64,000 nucleotides of DNA from positions 2,608,001-2,672,000 of the forward strand of contig NC_009656.1 in NCBI RefSeq assembly GCF_000017205.1, read 5' to 3'. How positions within the stretch are numbered: position 1 is the stretch's first letter; every line of letters begins with the position of its first letter. The notes under the pieces were generated by a model. That model was given only the letters and a program-made list of their open reading frames with translations. It was not told the origin of the DNA and made no database searches. This stretch comes from Pseudomonas paraeruginosa PA7 (GTDB taxonomy: Bacteria; Pseudomonadota; Gammaproteobacteria; Pseudomonadales; Pseudomonadaceae). This document shows, piece by piece, positions 1 to 17,169 of this stretch. Both the position numbers and the translations under genes were made by a program.

Positions 1-607
<607 letters not shown>

Positions 608-630
608 GAAGGGCCGCCGCCCGAACGAGA

Positions 631-657
631 AAAAGGCCGGTTCGCACCGGCCTTTTT
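631..657. terminator. Intrinsic terminator between convergent icd and cspD
   Basis: AAAAAGGCCGG-ttcgca-CCGGCCTTTTT forms a GC-rich hairpin flanked by A and T runs, so it can work in both directions. It sits between the end of icd on the plus strand and the end of cspD on the minus strand. Confidence 0.9.
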
Positions 658-680
658 CATTTCCGCGTCCGCGCTGGTGC

Positions 681-953
681 TCAGGCTTCGATCGGCGACG
701 CCTGGGGCTCCTCGAGCGGGGTGGGGGCGGAGGATGCGGCGGTTGTCGCGGTGGCGGGACTGATGTTGATGGCGTGCAGTCCCTTCGGTCCCTGGATGAT
801 CTCGAAATTGACCGGCTGGCCCGCCTTGAGTGTCTTGTAACCGTCCATCTGAATGGCCGAGTAATGGGCGAACAGGTCCTCATCTCGGCCCTCGGCCAGG
901 ATGAACCCGTAGCCCTTGGCGTTGTTGAACCACTTGACCTTACCGCTGAGCAT
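681..953 (-). CDS. cspD: CspD-type cold-shock domain protein
   Basis: This 90-residue protein has one cold-shock (OB-fold) domain that binds single-stranded nucleic acid. The family start [18 protein letters not shown] with the RNP1-like KGYGFI motif is followed by an acidic [10 protein letters not shown] block. In CspD the domain inhibits DNA replication, and the protein is induced in stationary phase or by stress. A roughly 25-residue Ala/Ser/Pro-rich tail follows the domain. The ATG at 953 is chosen over the in-frame ATG at 959 because the AGAGGG ribosome site lies 7-8 bases from 953 but only 1-2 bases from 959. It is divergent from clpS, as is common in gammaproteobacteria. Confidence 0.92.
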   Translation of the reverse strand: MLSGKVKWFNNAKGYGFILAEGRDEDLFAHYSAIQMDGYKTLKAGQPVNFEIIQGPKGLHAINISPATATTAASSAPTPLEEPQASPIEA

Positions 954-1076
954 GCTCATATCCCTCTGCAAAGGACTCCAACGCTGGAGTATCATCCACT
1001 ACGATCCCGCGTCCGACCTGGGTCATGACGGGTGCGGAACCCCTGATACCCTGTAGGGGTATTCCATTGTTTGTAA

Positions 1077-1547
<471 letters not shown>

Positions 1548-1574
1548 TCGGATGTTTGGGAGCGAGGTGAAGCC

Positions 1575-3851
<2,277 letters not shown>

Positions 3852-3868
3852 TCCGGATGGCTGCAACG

Positions 3869-3897
3869 AAAAAGCCCGGCGCATGCCGGGCTTTTTC
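3869..3897. terminator. Intrinsic terminator between convergent clpA and infA
   Basis: AAAAAGCCCGGC-gcat-GCCGGGCTTTTT is a perfect hairpin with A and T runs on both sides. It can end clpA on the plus strand and infA on the minus strand. Confidence 0.92.
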
Positions 3898-3933
3898 TTT
3901 TGCAATCGGCGAGCCGTGAAGGCTCGTGACGAC

Positions 3934-4152
3934 TCAGCGGGCGCGGTAGGTGATGCGGCCCTTGCTCAGGTCGTAGGGCGTCAGTTCCACGCGGACCTTG
4001 TCGCCGGTGAGGATGCGGATGTAGTTCTTGCGCATTTTGCCGGAGATGTGCGCGGTGACGACGTGCCCATTTTCCAACTCCACACGGAACATGGTGTTGG
4101 GCAGGGTGTCGACGACAGTACCTTCCATTTCGAAGCTGTCTTCTTTCGACAT
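3934..4152 (-). CDS. infA: Translation initiation factor IF-1
   Basis: The 72-residue protein [11 protein letters not shown]...KGRITYRAR has the exact length and OB-fold sequence of bacterial IF-1, which sits in the 30S A site and helps IF-2 and IF-3 select the initiator tRNA. The [24 protein letters not shown] core is diagnostic. A longer open frame runs upstream to about 4335 but overlaps the end of bpt, so the ATG at 4152 is used. It is the last gene of a minus-strand run trxB-aat-bpt-infA. Confidence 0.98.
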
Positions 4153-4256
4153 GCAGTAGAGCCCTCGGTATCTATGGGTGGCCCTTTCAATGAGAGGTGG
4201 GCCGTGAAAAGCGGCGTGCATTGTGCCAGAAAATCGACAACAGCGCCACACGGCTA

Positions 4257-4964
4257 TCAGGTGAGGGCGACCCAGCGCTGGTTGACGAACAGTTCGATGG
4301 GGCGGTACTGGGTCTTGTAGTTCATCTTCCGGCAATTCTTGATCCAGTAGCCCAGGTAGACGGCTTGCAGGCCTAGGCGTTCGGTCTCGGCGATCTGCCA
4401 GAGAATCGCGTAGCGTCCCAGGCTGCGCTGCTCTTCATCGGGGTCGTAGAAGGTATAGACCGCCGACAACCCGTTCGGCAGTACGTCGGTCACCGCGATG
4501 GCCAGCAGGCGTCCGTGCAGGCGGAACTCGAAGAAGCAGCAGAAGGGCAGGTCGCGGACCAGGAAGGTGGCGAACTGGTCGCGACTGGGCGGATACATGT
4601 CGCCGTCGGCGTGGCGCTGCTCGATGTAGCGGCGGTAGAGGTCGTAGTACTCCTCGTTGAAGCTCGGTCGCTTGCGGATCACCTGCAGTTCGGCGTTGCG
4701 CTTGAGGATGCGTCGCTGCTGACGGTTCGGGCTGAAGCCGGCGACCGGTATGCGCGCGGCGATGCAGGCGGTGCAATGCTGGCAGTGCGGGCGGTAGAGA
4801 TGGTCGCCGCTGCGACGGAAGCCGACTTCCGACAGCGAGGCGTACAACTGCGTGTCCATGGGCTGGCTGGGGTCGAGGAACAGGGTGGTGGCCTGTTCCT
4901 CGGGCAGGTAGCTGCACGGATGCGGTTGCGTCGCGTAGAACTTCAGTCGGGCGAGTTCGGTCAT
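4257..4964 (-). CDS. bpt: Aspartate/glutamate leucyltransferase (Bpt, often annotated Ate)
   Basis: This 235-residue enzyme belongs to the arginyltransferase-like family. In gammaproteobacteria the Bpt branch moves leucine from Leu-tRNA to proteins with N-terminal Asp or Glu, making them ClpS-ClpAP substrates. The Cys-rich [15 protein letters not shown] motif near residue 60 and the C-terminal [20 protein letters not shown] block are the family signatures. The start ATG at 4964 gives the standard [11 protein letters not shown]-terminus. It lies between aat and infA on the same strand. The PAO1-style name is ate, but its length and type fit Bpt. Confidence 0.93.
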
Positions 4965-5018
4965 GGTGAACTCCAGCAGGGACCCATAAGCAAGTTTATG
5001 CCAGGCACGGAAACTCGC

Positions 5019-5699
5019 CTAAAAATCCAGGGTGCCGCTGGGAGATTCGTCGCGATAGCGCTGCAGGTAGTCGGCGAATGCCTCGCGGCTGATGGCACGT
5101 GCGCCCAGGCTGTGCAGGTGGCGGGTCGGCATCTGGCAGTCGATCAATACGAAACCGGCGTCGCGCAGGTGTCGGACCAGCGTGACGAAACCCACCTTGG
5201 AGGCGTTGTCGGCGCGGCTGAACATCGACTCGCCGAAGAACAGCCGGCCCATGGCCAGGCCATACAGGCCGCCGACCAGCTGCCCGGCCTGCCAGACTTC
5301 CACCGAATGGGCGACGCCGCGCAGGTGCAGCTCCTGGTAGGCCAGTTGCATCGGTGTGGTGATCCAGGTGCCGTCGGCGTAGTCGCGCGGCGCGGCGCAA
5401 GCCTGGATCACCGCCCGGAAGTCACGATTGAAAGTGACTTCGAAGCGTTGCTGGCGCAGGCACTTGGCCAGGCTGCGGGACACGTGCAGTTCCTCGGGGA
5501 GCAGCACGGTGCGCGGATCGGGCGACCACCAGAGGATTGGCTGGCCATCCTGGTACCAGGGGAAGCAGCCGTGGCGGTAGGCGGCGATCAGACGGCGCGG
5601 GTCGAGGTCGCCGCCGGCCGCGAGCAGCCCGTTGGGCTCCTGCAGGGCCTTGTCGAGGGGCGGGAAATCGTAATTGGTGCGGGAAAGCCAGGTCAGCAT
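5019..5699 (-). CDS. aat: Leucyl/phenylalanyl-tRNA--protein transferase
   Basis: Aat (226 residues) transfers Leu or Phe from aminoacyl-tRNA to proteins with N-terminal Arg or Lys, creating primary N-degrons read by ClpS. The family signature is visible: [21 protein letters not shown] near residue 50, then [19 protein letters not shown] and [15 protein letters not shown]. The frame is open another 40 codons upstream, but the family N-terminus [16 protein letters not shown] sets the start at 5699, 37 bases after trxB. It is likely co-transcribed with trxB and bpt. Confidence 0.96.
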   Translation of the reverse strand: MLTWLSRTNYDFPPLDKALQEPNGLLAAGGDLDPRRLIAAYRHGCFPWYQDGQPILWWSPDPRTVLLPEELHVSRSLAKCLRQQRFEVTFNRDFRAVIQACAAPRDYADGTWITTPMQLAYQELHLRGVAHSVEVWQAGQLVGGLYGLAMGRLFFGESMFSRADNASKVGFVTLVRHLRDAGFVLIDCQMPTRHLHSLGARAISREAFADYLQRYRDESPSGTLDF

Positions 5700-5736
5700 G
5701 GCGGGGTAGGGGAGGGCGGGCCTCCCCTGGGTCCGA

Positions 5737-6765
<1,029 letters not shown>

Positions 6766-6883
6766 CTACACCTATCCGCAAAAGGCCGGCAAAACCCCGG
6801 GCCGGGATCGGCCATCCAAGGGACGGCGCTGATTCCGGGTGTGATTTTTCAGAGTTTCCTTAAAGCCGTACAATAGGCGCGTT

Positions 6884-9349
6884 TTGACCAATACAGCTTC
6901 TAAAGCACCAGCCGTGCGCAGGAAAAACAGCGATTTGAAGGATTCGACCACTGCGACCCATGCCGCCGCATGGCGTCAGCAACTGCATTCCCGCCTGAAG
7001 GAAGGGGTATTGATCGCGCTCGGTGCGCTCTGCCTCTACCTCTGGATGGCATTGCTCACCTACGATCCGGCCGATCCGAGCTGGAGTCATTCGAGCCAGG
7101 TTGACCAGGTGCAGAACGCCGCCGGTCGGCTCGGTGCGGTATCCGCCGATATCCTGTTCATGACGCTCGGCTACTTCGCCTACCTCTTTCCGCTGTTGCT
7201 GGGCATCAAGACCTGGCAGGTGTTCCGCCGCCGCAACCTGCCGTGGGAATGGAACACCTGGCTGTTTTCCTGGCGCCTGGTCGGGCTGATCTTCCTGATC
7301 CTGGCCGGCTCGGCGCTGGCCTACATCCATTTCCACGCCAGCGGCCACATGCCGGCCAGCGCCTCGGCCGGCGGCGCCATCGGCCAGAGCCTGGGCAGGG
7401 TCGCGGTGGACGCGCTGAACGTGCAGGGCAGCACGCTGGTGTTCTTCGCCCTGTTCCTCTTCGGCCTGACGGTGTTCGCCGACCTCTCCTGGTTCAAGGT
7501 GATGGATGTCACCGGCAAGATCACCCTGGACTTCTTCGAGCTGATCCAGAACGCCTTCAATCGCTGGATGGGCGCGCGCGCCGAGCGCAAGCAACTGGTC
7601 GCGCAACTGCGCGAGGTCGACGAGCGTGTCGCCGAGGTGGTGGCACCGAGCGTGCCGGATCGCCGCGAGCAGTCCAAGGCCAAGGAGCGCCTGCTGGAGC
7701 GCGAAGAGGCCCTGGCCAAGCACATGAGCGAGCGGGAGAAGCGCCCGCCGCCGAAGATCGATCCGCCAGCGCCGCCGAAGGCCCCGGAGCCGAGCAAGCG
7801 CGTGCTGAAAGAGAAGCAGGCGCCGCTGTTCGTCGATACGGCGGTGGAGGGCACCCTGCCGCCGCTGTCGCTGCTCGACCCGGCGGAAGTGAAGCAGAAG
7901 AGCTACTCGCCCGAGTCGCTGGAGGCGATGTCGCGCCTGCTGGAGATCAAGCTGAAGGAGTTCGGCGTCGAGGTCAGCGTGGACTCGGTGCACCCGGGCC
8001 CGGTGATCACCCGTTTCGAGATCCAGCCCGCGGCCGGGGTCAAGGTCAGCCGCATTTCCAACCTGGCCAAGGACCTGGCGCGCTCGCTGGCGGTGATCAG
8101 CGTGCGGGTGGTGGAGGTGATTCCCGGCAAGACCACCGTCGGCATCGAGATTCCCAACGAAGACCGGCAGATGGTGCGCTTCTCCGAAGTGCTGTCGTCG
8201 CCGGAGTACGACGAGCACAAGTCCACCGTGCCGCTGGCCCTGGGCCACGACATCGGCGGCCGGCCGATCATCACCGACCTGGCGAAGATGCCGCACCTGC
8301 TGGTGGCCGGTACCACCGGTTCCGGTAAGTCGGTGGGGGTCAACGCGATGCTCCTGTCGATCCTGTTCAAGTCCACGCCGAGCGAGGCGCGGCTGATCAT
8401 GATCGACCCGAAGATGCTCGAACTGTCGATCTACGAGGGTATCCCGCACCTGCTCTGCCCGGTGGTCACCGACATGAAGGAAGCCGCCAACGCCCTGCGC
8501 TGGAGCGTGGCGGAGATGGAGCGGCGCTACCGCCTGATGGCAGCCATGGGCGTGCGCAACCTGGCCGGCTTCAACCGCAAGGTGAAGGACGCCGAGGAGG
8601 CCGGCACGCCGCTGACCGACCCGCTGTTCCGTCGCGAAAGCCCGGACGACGAGCCGCCGCAACTGAGCACCCTGCCGACCATCGTGGTGGTGGTCGACGA
8701 ATTCGCCGACATGATGATGATCGTCGGCAAGAAGGTCGAGGAGCTTATCGCCCGTATCGCGCAGAAGGCGCGGGCGGCCGGTATCCACCTGATCCTGGCG
8801 ACCCAGCGGCCGTCGGTGGACGTGATCACCGGCCTGATCAAGGCCAACATCCCGACCCGGATCGCCTTCCAGGTGTCCAGCAAGATCGACTCGCGGACCA
8901 TCCTCGACCAGGGTGGCGCCGAACAGCTGCTCGGCCACGGCGACATGCTCTACCTGCCGCCGGGCACAGGCCTGCCGATCCGCGTGCACGGCGCCTTCGT
9001 TTCCGACGACGAGGTGCACCGGGTGGTCGAGGCCTGGAAGCTGCGCGGCGCGCCCGACTACATCGAGGACATCCTCGCTGGCGTCGACGAAGGCGGCGGC
9101 GGTGGCGGTTCCTTCGATGGCGGCGACGGCTCCGGCGAAGGCAGCGAGGACGACCCGCTCTACGACGAGGCGGTACGTTTCGTCACCGAGAGTCGCCGGG
9201 CATCGATCTCCGCCGTGCAGCGCAAGCTGAAGATCGGCTACAACCGCGCCGCGCGGATGATCGAAGCGATGGAGATGGCCGGCGTGGTCACTCCGATGAA
9301 TACCAATGGCTCCCGCGAAGTGATCGCGCCGGCGCCGGTTCGTGATTGA
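6884..9349 (+). CDS. ftsK: DNA translocase FtsK
   Basis: FtsK anchors at the septum and pumps chromosome ends so that XerCD can resolve dimers at dif. Four to five N-terminal membrane segments (about 40-190) come first, then a short charged linker (about 240-330) rich in Arg, Glu and Pro, then the alpha-beta motor with Walker A GTTGSGKS near residue 476 and Walker [10 protein letters not shown]. The C-terminal winged-helix gamma domain (about 755-815), which reads KOPS, is intact. The start is uncertain: TTG 6884 has a weak AGG site; GTG 6914 would give 811 residues, the length I recall for PAO1. lolA follows after 24 bases. Confidence 0.95.
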   Translation: MTNTASKAPAVRRKNSDLKDSTTATHAAAWRQQLHSRLKEGVLIALGALCLYLWMALLTYDPADPSWSHSSQVDQVQNAAGRLGAVSADILFMTLGYFAYLFPLLLGIKTWQVFRRRNLPWEWNTWLFSWRLVGLIFLILAGSALAYIHFHASGHMPASASAGGAIGQSLGRVAVDALNVQGSTLVFFALFLFGLTVFADLSWFKVMDVTGKITLDFFELIQNAFNRWMGARAERKQLVAQLREVDERVAEVVAPSVPDRREQSKAKERLLEREEALAKHMSEREKRPPPKIDPPAPPKAPEPSKRVLKEKQAPLFVDTAVEGTLPPLSLLDPAEVKQKSYSPESLEAMSRLLEIKLKEFGVEVSVDSVHPGPVITRFEIQPAAGVKVSRISNLAKDLARSLAVISVRVVEVIPGKTTVGIEIPNEDRQMVRFSEVLSSPEYDEHKSTVPLALGHDIGGRPIITDLAKMPHLLVAGTTGSGKSVGVNAMLLSILFKSTPSEARLIMIDPKMLELSIYEGIPHLLCPVVTDMKEAANALRWSVAEMERRYRLMAAMGVRNLAGFNRKVKDAEEAGTPLTDPLFRRESPDDEPPQLSTLPTIVVVVDEFADMMMIVGKKVEELIARIAQKARAAGIHLILATQRPSVDVITGLIKANIPTRIAFQVSSKIDSRTILDQGGAEQLLGHGDMLYLPPGTGLPIRVHGAFVSDDEVHRVVEAWKLRGAPDYIEDILAGVDEGGGGGGSFDGGDGSGEGSEDDPLYDEAVRFVTESRRASISAVQRKLKIGYNRAARMIEAMEMAGVVTPMNTNGSREVIAPAPVRD

Positions 9350-9373
9350 ACCCGACAGGTTTAGAGGATTCCG

Positions 9374-10000
9374 ATGCGACTGATCCGCACGTTGTTCGTT
9401 GCCGCCCTGGCCATGGGCACTTCGCTGGCCCATGCCGACGACAGCGCAGCCGTCCAGCGCCTGACCGGCCTGCTGAACAAGGCCCAGACCCTGACCGCGC
9501 GCTTCTCCCAGCTGACCCTGGACGGCAGCGGTACCCGCCTGCAGGAGACCGCCGGCCAGTTGAGCCTGAAGCGGCCGGGGCTGTTCCGCTGGCATACCGA
9601 TGCGCCGAACGAGCAGTTGCTCATTTCCAACGGCGAGAAGGTCTGGCTGTACGACCCGGACCTGGAGCAGGTGACCATCCAGAAGCTCGACCAGCGCCTG
9701 ACCCAGACCCCGGCGCTGCTGCTCTCCGGCGATATCTCGAAGATCAGCGAAAGCTTTGCCATCACCTACAAGGAAGGCGGCAACGTGGTCGATTTCGTGC
9801 TCAAGCCGAAGACCAAGGACACCCTCTTCGACACCTTGCGCCTGTCGTTCCGCAGCGGCAAGGTGAACGACATGCAGATGATCGATGGCGTCGGCCAGCG
9901 CACCAACATCCTGTTCTTCGACGTGAAGATGAACGAGGCGCTGGATGCGAAGCAATTCACCTTCGACGTTCCGCCGGGCGTCGACGTGATCCAGGAGTAA
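9374..10000 (+). CDS. lolA: Outer-membrane lipoprotein carrier protein LolA
   Basis: LolA (208 residues) is the periplasmic chaperone that takes lipoproteins from LolCDE in the inner membrane to LolB in the outer membrane. A Sec signal peptide is clear ([21 protein letters not shown], cleaved before DDS). The mature part shows the family [19 protein letters not shown] and the [19 protein letters not shown] strands that build the open beta-barrel cavity. An AGAGGA ribosome site lies before the ATG. It is co-directional with ftsK and rarA, with only 9 bases before rarA. Confidence 0.96.
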   Translation: MRLIRTLFVAALAMGTSLAHADDSAAVQRLTGLLNKAQTLTARFSQLTLDGSGTRLQETAGQLSLKRPGLFRWHTDAPNEQLLISNGEKVWLYDPDLEQVTIQKLDQRLTQTPALLLSGDISKISESFAITYKEGGNVVDFVLKPKTKDTLFDTLRLSFRSGKVNDMQMIDGVGQRTNILFFDVKMNEALDAKQFTFDVPPGVDVIQE

Positions 10001-10009
10001 CCGCAAGCC

Positions 10010-12729
<2,720 letters not shown>

Positions 12730-12730
12730 C

Positions 12731-14128
12731 ATGGACTTCCTGCCGCTGTTCCACTCCTTGCAAGGGCGCCTGGCGCTCGTGGTCGGCGGCGGCGAAGTCG
12801 CCCTGCGCAAGGCGCGCCTGCTGGCCGACGCCGGCGCGCGCCTGCGCGTGGTCGCGCCGCAGATCCACATCGAACTTCGGCATCTGGTGGAGCAGGGCGG
12901 CGGCGAGCTGCTCGAACGCGACTACCAGGACGGCGACCAGCCCGGCTGCGCCCTGATCATCGCCGCCACCGACGACGAACCGCTGAACGCCGAGGTGTCG
13001 CGGGCGGCCAATGCGCGCGGGATACCGGTCAACGTGGTGGACGCGCCGGCCCTGTGCAGCGTGATCTTCCCGGCCATCGTCGACCGTTCGCCGCTGGTGG
13101 TGGCGGTCTCCAGCGGCGGCGACGCGCCGGTGCTGGCGCGGCTGATCCGGGCCAAGCTGGAAACCTGGATTCCTTCCAGCTACGGACAGCTGGCCGGACT
13201 GGCCAGCCGTTTCCGCAACCGGGTCAAGGAACTGCTGCCGGATCTGCAACAGCGCCGGGTGTTCTGGGAAAACCTGTTCCAGGGCGAGATCGCCGAGCGG
13301 GTCCTGGCCGGACGTCCAGCGGAAGCCGAGCGTCTCCTGGAAGAGCGCCTGGCCGGCGGCCTCGCGCACATGGCCACGGGCGAGGTATATCTGGTCGGGG
13401 CCGGGCCGGGGGATCCGGACCTGCTGACGTTCCGTGCCCTGCGCCTGATGCAGCAGGCCGACGTGGTGCTCTACGACCGCCTGGTGGCGCCTGCGATCCT
13501 CGAATTATGCCGCCGCGATGCCGAACGTCTGTACGTCGGCAAGCGCCGCGCCGAGCATGCGGTGCCGCAGGAGCGGATCAACCGCCTGCTGGTGGAGCTG
13601 GCCAGCCAGGGCAAGCGCGTGCTGCGCCTGAAGGGCGGCGATCCGTTCATCTTCGGCCGCGGCGGCGAGGAAATCGACGAGCTGGCCGCCCACGGGATTC
13701 CCTTCCAGGTCGTGCCGGGGATCACCGCGGCCAGCGGCTGCGCGGCCTACGCCGGGATTCCGCTGACTCATCGCGACCATGCGCAATCGGTTCGTTTCGT
13801 CACCGGTCATCTGAAGGATGGCACCACCGACCTGCCGTGGAAGGATCTGGTAGCGCCTGGCCAGACCCTGGTGTTCTACATGGGCCTGGTGGGATTGCCG
13901 GTGATCTGCGAACAACTGGTCGCCCACGGTCGCTCCGCGCAGACCCCGGCGGCGCTGATCCAGCAGGGGACCACCGCCCAGCAGCGGGTATTCAGCGGAA
14001 CCCTGGAAAACCTGCCGCAACTGGTGGCCGAGCATGAAGTGCATGCGCCGACCCTGGTGATCGTCGGCGAGGTCGTGCAACTGCGCGACAAGCTGGCCTG
14101 GTTCGAAGGCGCCCGCGAGGGCGCCTGA
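12731..14128 (+). CDS. cysG: Siroheme synthase CysG (dehydrogenase/ferrochelatase plus uroporphyrinogen-III methyltransferase)
   Basis: CysG (465 residues) makes siroheme, the prosthetic group of sulfite and nitrite reductases, from uroporphyrinogen III. The N-terminal half has the NAD-binding [15 protein letters not shown] (about 17-31) and a dimerisation region, for precorrin-2 oxidation and iron insertion. From about residue 216 the SAM-dependent methyltransferase starts with [15 protein letters not shown], followed by [15 protein letters not shown] and [22 protein letters not shown]. All the fused domains are intact. It overlaps nothing but starts one base after serS. Confidence 0.97.
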   Translation: MDFLPLFHSLQGRLALVVGGGEVALRKARLLADAGARLRVVAPQIHIELRHLVEQGGGELLERDYQDGDQPGCALIIAATDDEPLNAEVSRAANARGIPVNVVDAPALCSVIFPAIVDRSPLVVAVSSGGDAPVLARLIRAKLETWIPSSYGQLAGLASRFRNRVKELLPDLQQRRVFWENLFQGEIAERVLAGRPAEAERLLEERLAGGLAHMATGEVYLVGAGPGDPDLLTFRALRLMQQADVVLYDRLVAPAILELCRRDAERLYVGKRRAEHAVPQERINRLLVELASQGKRVLRLKGGDPFIFGRGGEEIDELAAHGIPFQVVPGITAASGCAAYAGIPLTHRDHAQSVRFVTGHLKDGTTDLPWKDLVAPGQTLVFYMGLVGLPVICEQLVAHGRSAQTPAALIQQGTTAQQRVFSGTLENLPQLVAEHEVHAPTLVIVGEVVQLRDKLAWFEGAREGA

Positions 14129-14132
14129 GCCT

Positions 14133-15107
14133 TCAACCTTCTCCCCAGATGCCCTTGCCGGGAAGTCGTTCCCGGCCGGGCGCGCGCGCCAGGTCGAGAC
14201 GCGGGCCCAGCGGTACTATCCCGGTCGGGTTGATGGTGCGGTGGCTGGCGTAGTAATGCCCCTTGATGTGTTCGAAGTCCACTGTCTCGCCGATGCCTGG
14301 GCGTTGGTACAGCTCGCGCAGCCAGCCTGAGAGATTCGGGTAGTCTTCGATGCGTCGCAGGTTGCACTTGAAGTGTCCGTGGTACACCGCATCGAAGCGC
14401 ACCAGGGTGGTGAACAGGCGGATATCGGCCTCGGTCAGGTATTCACCGGCCAGGTAGCGGCGTTCGCCGAGCAATCCTTCCAGGTAGTCCAGCTCCTCGA
14501 ACAACTGGACGAAGGCTTCCTCGTAGGCGTCCTGGCGAGTGGCGAAACCGGCACGGTACACGCCGTTGTTGAGCGCCGGATAGATGCGTCCGTTGAGGCG
14601 TTCGATCTCCTCGCGCAGCGGCTCCGGGTAGAAGTCCAGCGCGTTGGCGCCGATGGCGTCGAAGGCGCTGTTGAAGATGCGGATGATGTCGGACGATTCG
14701 TTGTTGACGATCTTCTGCGCCTGTTTGTCCCACAGCAGCGGCACCGTGACCCGGCCGCTGTAGTGCGGGTCGTCGCGGGTATAGCGCTGGTGCAGGAAGG
14801 CCAGGCCGTCGAGGCGGTCGCCGCTGGAGCCGTGGGCCGGGTCGAAGGTCCAGCCGTTCTCGCGCATCAGCCAACTGACCACGGAAACGTCGATCAGCGA
14901 TTCCAGCCCCTTCAGTTTGCGCACGATCAGGGTCCGGTGGGCCCAGGGGCAGGCCAGCGAGACATACAGGTGGTAACGCCCGGCCTCGGCGGGGAACGCC
15001 GGCTCCCCCAACCAATGGCGGCGCTGGGCATTTTCGCGCTGGAAGCGGCCGTCCTTCTGTGTGTCATACCACTGGTCGTGCCAGCGGCCATCGATCAATT
15101 GTCCCAT
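14133..15107 (-). CDS. Xi-class glutathione transferase (glutathionyl-hydroquinone reductase, YqjG/ECM4 type)
   Basis: This 324-residue protein reduces glutathionyl-hydroquinones in the cytoplasm if it behaves like its family. The thioredoxin-like N-domain carries the diagnostic SLACPWAHRTLIVRKLKGL, whose Cys is the catalytic thiol. The C-terminal helical domain has LAGEYLTEADIRLFTTLVRFD and ends in HYYASHRTINPTGIVPLGP, typical of this class. The ATG at 15107 has a GGAGG site 8 bases upstream, which decides against the ATG at 15122. It is convergent with cysG (4-base gap). The exact physiological quinone is not visible. Confidence 0.9.
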   Translation of the reverse strand: MGQLIDGRWHDQWYDTQKDGRFQRENAQRRHWLGEPAFPAEAGRYHLYVSLACPWAHRTLIVRKLKGLESLIDVSVVSWLMRENGWTFDPAHGSSGDRLDGLAFLHQRYTRDDPHYSGRVTVPLLWDKQAQKIVNNESSDIIRIFNSAFDAIGANALDFYPEPLREEIERLNGRIYPALNNGVYRAGFATRQDAYEEAFVQLFEELDYLEGLLGERRYLAGEYLTEADIRLFTTLVRFDAVYHGHFKCNLRRIEDYPNLSGWLRELYQRPGIGETVDFEHIKGHYYASHRTINPTGIVPLGPRLDLARAPGRERLPGKGIWGEG

Positions 15108-15192
15108 GAGCGGTTCCTCCATACGTCGTTGAGGAACAGTCTAGTGTTGGATGATCGATAAATTTATATAAATAAAGGGCTATTCGTATCGA

Positions 15193-16176
15193 TCAGATCG
15201 ATTCGTTTCGGGTCGCCCAGTAGTGCGAGGCTTCCTTGAAGGCTTCTTCGCGATTCCTGCCAAGGGCCCGTAGCGCCAGGGCCATGGTGGAGAGCACCGC
15301 CAGATGGCCATAGGCGTCGCCTTCACGGCCGTCCCAGACGGCCCGGAGGAAGCCCGGGTCGAGCTGTTCCGGCTTCATGTGCCGGTGCGTCGACAATGCC
15401 GGCCATACCTCGTCCCAGGCCTCGCCCTGGTCGCAACCATACAGGTGGGCGACGACGTCCGGGTTGACTTCGATCTCGCCGCCTTCGCCCTTGATGACGA
15501 TGGCGCGGTCGCCGAGCAGGCGGCTGGCCTCGCGGTGGGTTTCCTGGTAGCCGGGATGGAAGATGCTCTGCAGGATGCAATTCGCGCCCAGCGGGTTGAG
15601 CAGGCGCACCAGCGAATGGATCGGCGAGCGCAGGCCGAGGGTATTGCGCAGGTCGATCATCCGCTGCAGCACCGGCATCCAGGCTCCGAGCGGGATGAAC
15701 GCCAGGTGCGTGCGCTCCAGCGCCTGCTCGACCTGCAGCCAGTCGTGGCAGAGCGGGATTTCCAGCGCCGCCAGCAACTGTTCGCTGTACAGGCGTCCGG
15801 CGGTATGCGCGCCGCCGCCGTGCATGATGATGCGCACGCCATGGCCGGCCAGGCACTTGGCGGCCAGCAGGTACCAGGGCAGGTGGCGCTTCTTGCCGGC
15901 GTAGCTGGGCCAGTCGAGGTCGACGCGCAAGGACGGGACTTGCAGGCGCTCGCGCACCGCCTCGGTGAAACCGGCCAGCTCCTCGCTGCTTTCCTCCTTG
16001 TGCCGCAGGAGCATGAGGAAGGCGCCCAGCTGGGTGTCCTCGACCCTGCCGTCGAGGATCATGCCGAGGGCCTCGCGGGCTTCCTCCCGGCTCAGGCTGC
16101 GTGCTCCGCGCTTGCCTTTGCCGAGGATGCGGACGAACTGGGCGAACGGATGTTCGGCGGGAGTCAGGAGAGTCAT
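15193..16176 (-). CDS. YbiB-like (TrpD2) glycosyltransferase-fold protein
   Basis: This 327-residue protein belongs to the anthranilate-phosphoribosyltransferase-like fold, in the branch known as YbiB/TrpD2. In E. coli YbiB binds DNA and is not a tryptophan enzyme. The helical N-domain (SREEAREALGMILDGRVEDTQLGAFLMLLR) and the HGGGAHTAG glycine loop, in place of the TrpD GTGGD, fit this branch. Its ATG overlaps the tusE stop by 4 bases, so it is the last gene of the tusDCBE operon. A role tied to tRNA modification is only suggested by that context. Confidence 0.82.
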   Translation of the reverse strand: MTLLTPAEHPFAQFVRILGKGKRGARSLSREEAREALGMILDGRVEDTQLGAFLMLLRHKEESSEELAGFTEAVRERLQVPSLRVDLDWPSYAGKKRHLPWYLLAAKCLAGHGVRIIMHGGGAHTAGRLYSEQLLAALEIPLCHDWLQVEQALERTHLAFIPLGAWMPVLQRMIDLRNTLGLRSPIHSLVRLLNPLGANCILQSIFHPGYQETHREASRLLGDRAIVIKGEGGEIEVNPDVVAHLYGCDQGEAWDEVWPALSTHRHMKPEQLDPGFLRAVWDGREGDAYGHLAVLSTMALALRALGRNREEAFKEASHYWATRNESI

Positions 16177-16508
16177 AGACAGTTGCTCGGTTTCGGCAGG
16201 CCGGCCAGTTTCGCGCCAAGCTTGGCCGGGGCGCCCTTGAACAGGTGGTTGAGGTGCAGGCTGTTGCCCTTGTCCGGGCCCAGTCGCTGGGCGACGAACT
16301 TGATCAATGGGCGATTGGCCGGGGATAGCTGGAACTCGGCGTAGAACGCGCGGAGCAGGTGGAGGATCTCCCAGTGCCCGGCGGTCAGCGTCAGTTCCTC
16401 GCGGGCGGCCAGGGCTTCGGCCACCGGTTCCGACCAGTCGTCGAGGTCGACCAGGTAGCCGTCCTTGTCCAGGCGGATTTCCCGGCCTGCGAGCGAGAGG
16501 ATCGTCAT
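16173..16508 (-). CDS. tusE: Sulfur relay protein TusE (DsrC family)
   Basis: TusE (111 residues) accepts persulfide sulfur from TusBCD and passes it to MnmA for 2-thiolation of the wobble uridine in tRNA. The DsrC/TusE fold is clear: DGYLVDLDDWSEPVAEALA, then LTAGHWEILHLLRAFYAEF, then NRPLIKFVAQRLGPDKGN. The essential cysteine is the penultimate residue, C110 (PKPSNCL). The second DsrC cysteine ten residues earlier is absent, as expected for TusE and not for a sulfite-reductase DsrC. The start overlaps the tusB stop. Confidence 0.94.
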   Translation of the reverse strand: MTILSLAGREIRLDKDGYLVDLDDWSEPVAEALAAREELTLTAGHWEILHLLRAFYAEFQLSPANRPLIKFVAQRLGPDKGNSLHLNHLFKGAPAKLGAKLAGLPKPSNCL

Positions 16509-16810
16509 AGCCAGCTGTTGACCTTGTCGAAGCGGGTGGCGAGTTCGACGAAGCCGGGATAGTCCACCGCCCGCAGGCGCGCCGGGACATCCTCGATGCC
16601 GCGCGCCTGGAGGTCTTCCAGCAGGGCGAACAGTTCGATCTCCGCCGGCATCAGCTCCAGCGCCTGGCAGGCGTTGCTGCCGGCGAGCAGGGCGTGCACG
16701 GCGTCGCCGCAGAGCAGCAGGCCGTCGGCGGGATTGAGCAGGTACAGGCAACTGCCCAGGCGGCCGTCGTTGAACGGTGAGCGGGAGAGTACGTGGAGGG
16801 TCGTGGCCAT
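16505..16810 (-). CDS. tusB: Sulfurtransferase complex subunit TusB
   Basis: The 101-residue protein starts MATTLHVLSRSPFNDGRL and has the small DsrH/TusB fold. TusB packs with TusC and TusD in a heterohexamer that relays sulfur from TusA to TusE. It is recognised mainly by length, by the ALLLCGDAVHALL-type strand pattern and by position: it overlaps tusC by one base and tusE by four bases, so translation is probably coupled along the operon. Confidence 0.9.
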   Translation of the reverse strand: MATTLHVLSRSPFNDGRLGSCLYLLNPADGLLLCGDAVHALLAGSNACQALELMPAEIELFALLEDLQARGIEDVPARLRAVDYPGFVELATRFDKVNSWL

Positions 16811-17169
16811 CAGAGGGTGATCACCTGGTCATAGCGTTGCAACAGGTCGCGCAGGGCCTGGTCGTCGAGCACCTCGACCGCCAGGGCCAGGCGTTCTTCC
16901 GCCAGGCCGCGTTCACGCAGGCTGCGCGCCGAGACGTAGAGGTCGTTCACGCCGAACATCGGCAGGGCCTGCAGGTTGGCCTGCAGGTCCTTCTGTTGCA
17001 GCTGCGCCGGCTGCTGGCCGGGAGCCAGCTGGAAGGCGCCGTCGTCGAGGAACAGCATGCCCACCGGCAGATCGAAGGCGCCGCCGGCCAGGGCGATGTC
17101 CAGCGCCTCGCGGGCGCTCGGGCCGGACCAGGGCGACTGGCGGCTGATGATCAGCAGCGACCGGCTCAT
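16810..17169 (-). CDS. tusC: Sulfurtransferase complex subunit TusC
   Basis: This 119-residue protein has the DsrF/TusC pattern: SLLIISRQSPWSGPSAREALDIALAG, then LPVGMLFLDDGAFQL, then an LPMFGVNDLYVSARSLRERGL segment. It is the non-catalytic partner of TusD in the TusBCD complex that feeds tRNA 2-thiouridine synthesis. It overlaps tusD by four bases and tusB by one. Confidence 0.92.
   Translation of the reverse strand: MSRSLLIISRQSPWSGPSAREALDIALAGGAFDLPVGMLFLDDGAFQLAPGQQPAQLQQKDLQANLQALPMFGVNDLYVSARSLRERGLAEERLALAVEVLDDQALRDLLQRYDQVITL

Noticed and set aside
6860-10006. A 1048-codon open frame on the minus strand opposite ftsK-lolA
   Set aside because: It crosses two well-supported genes and has no motif or ribosome site. 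It comes from codon bias in GC-rich DNA.
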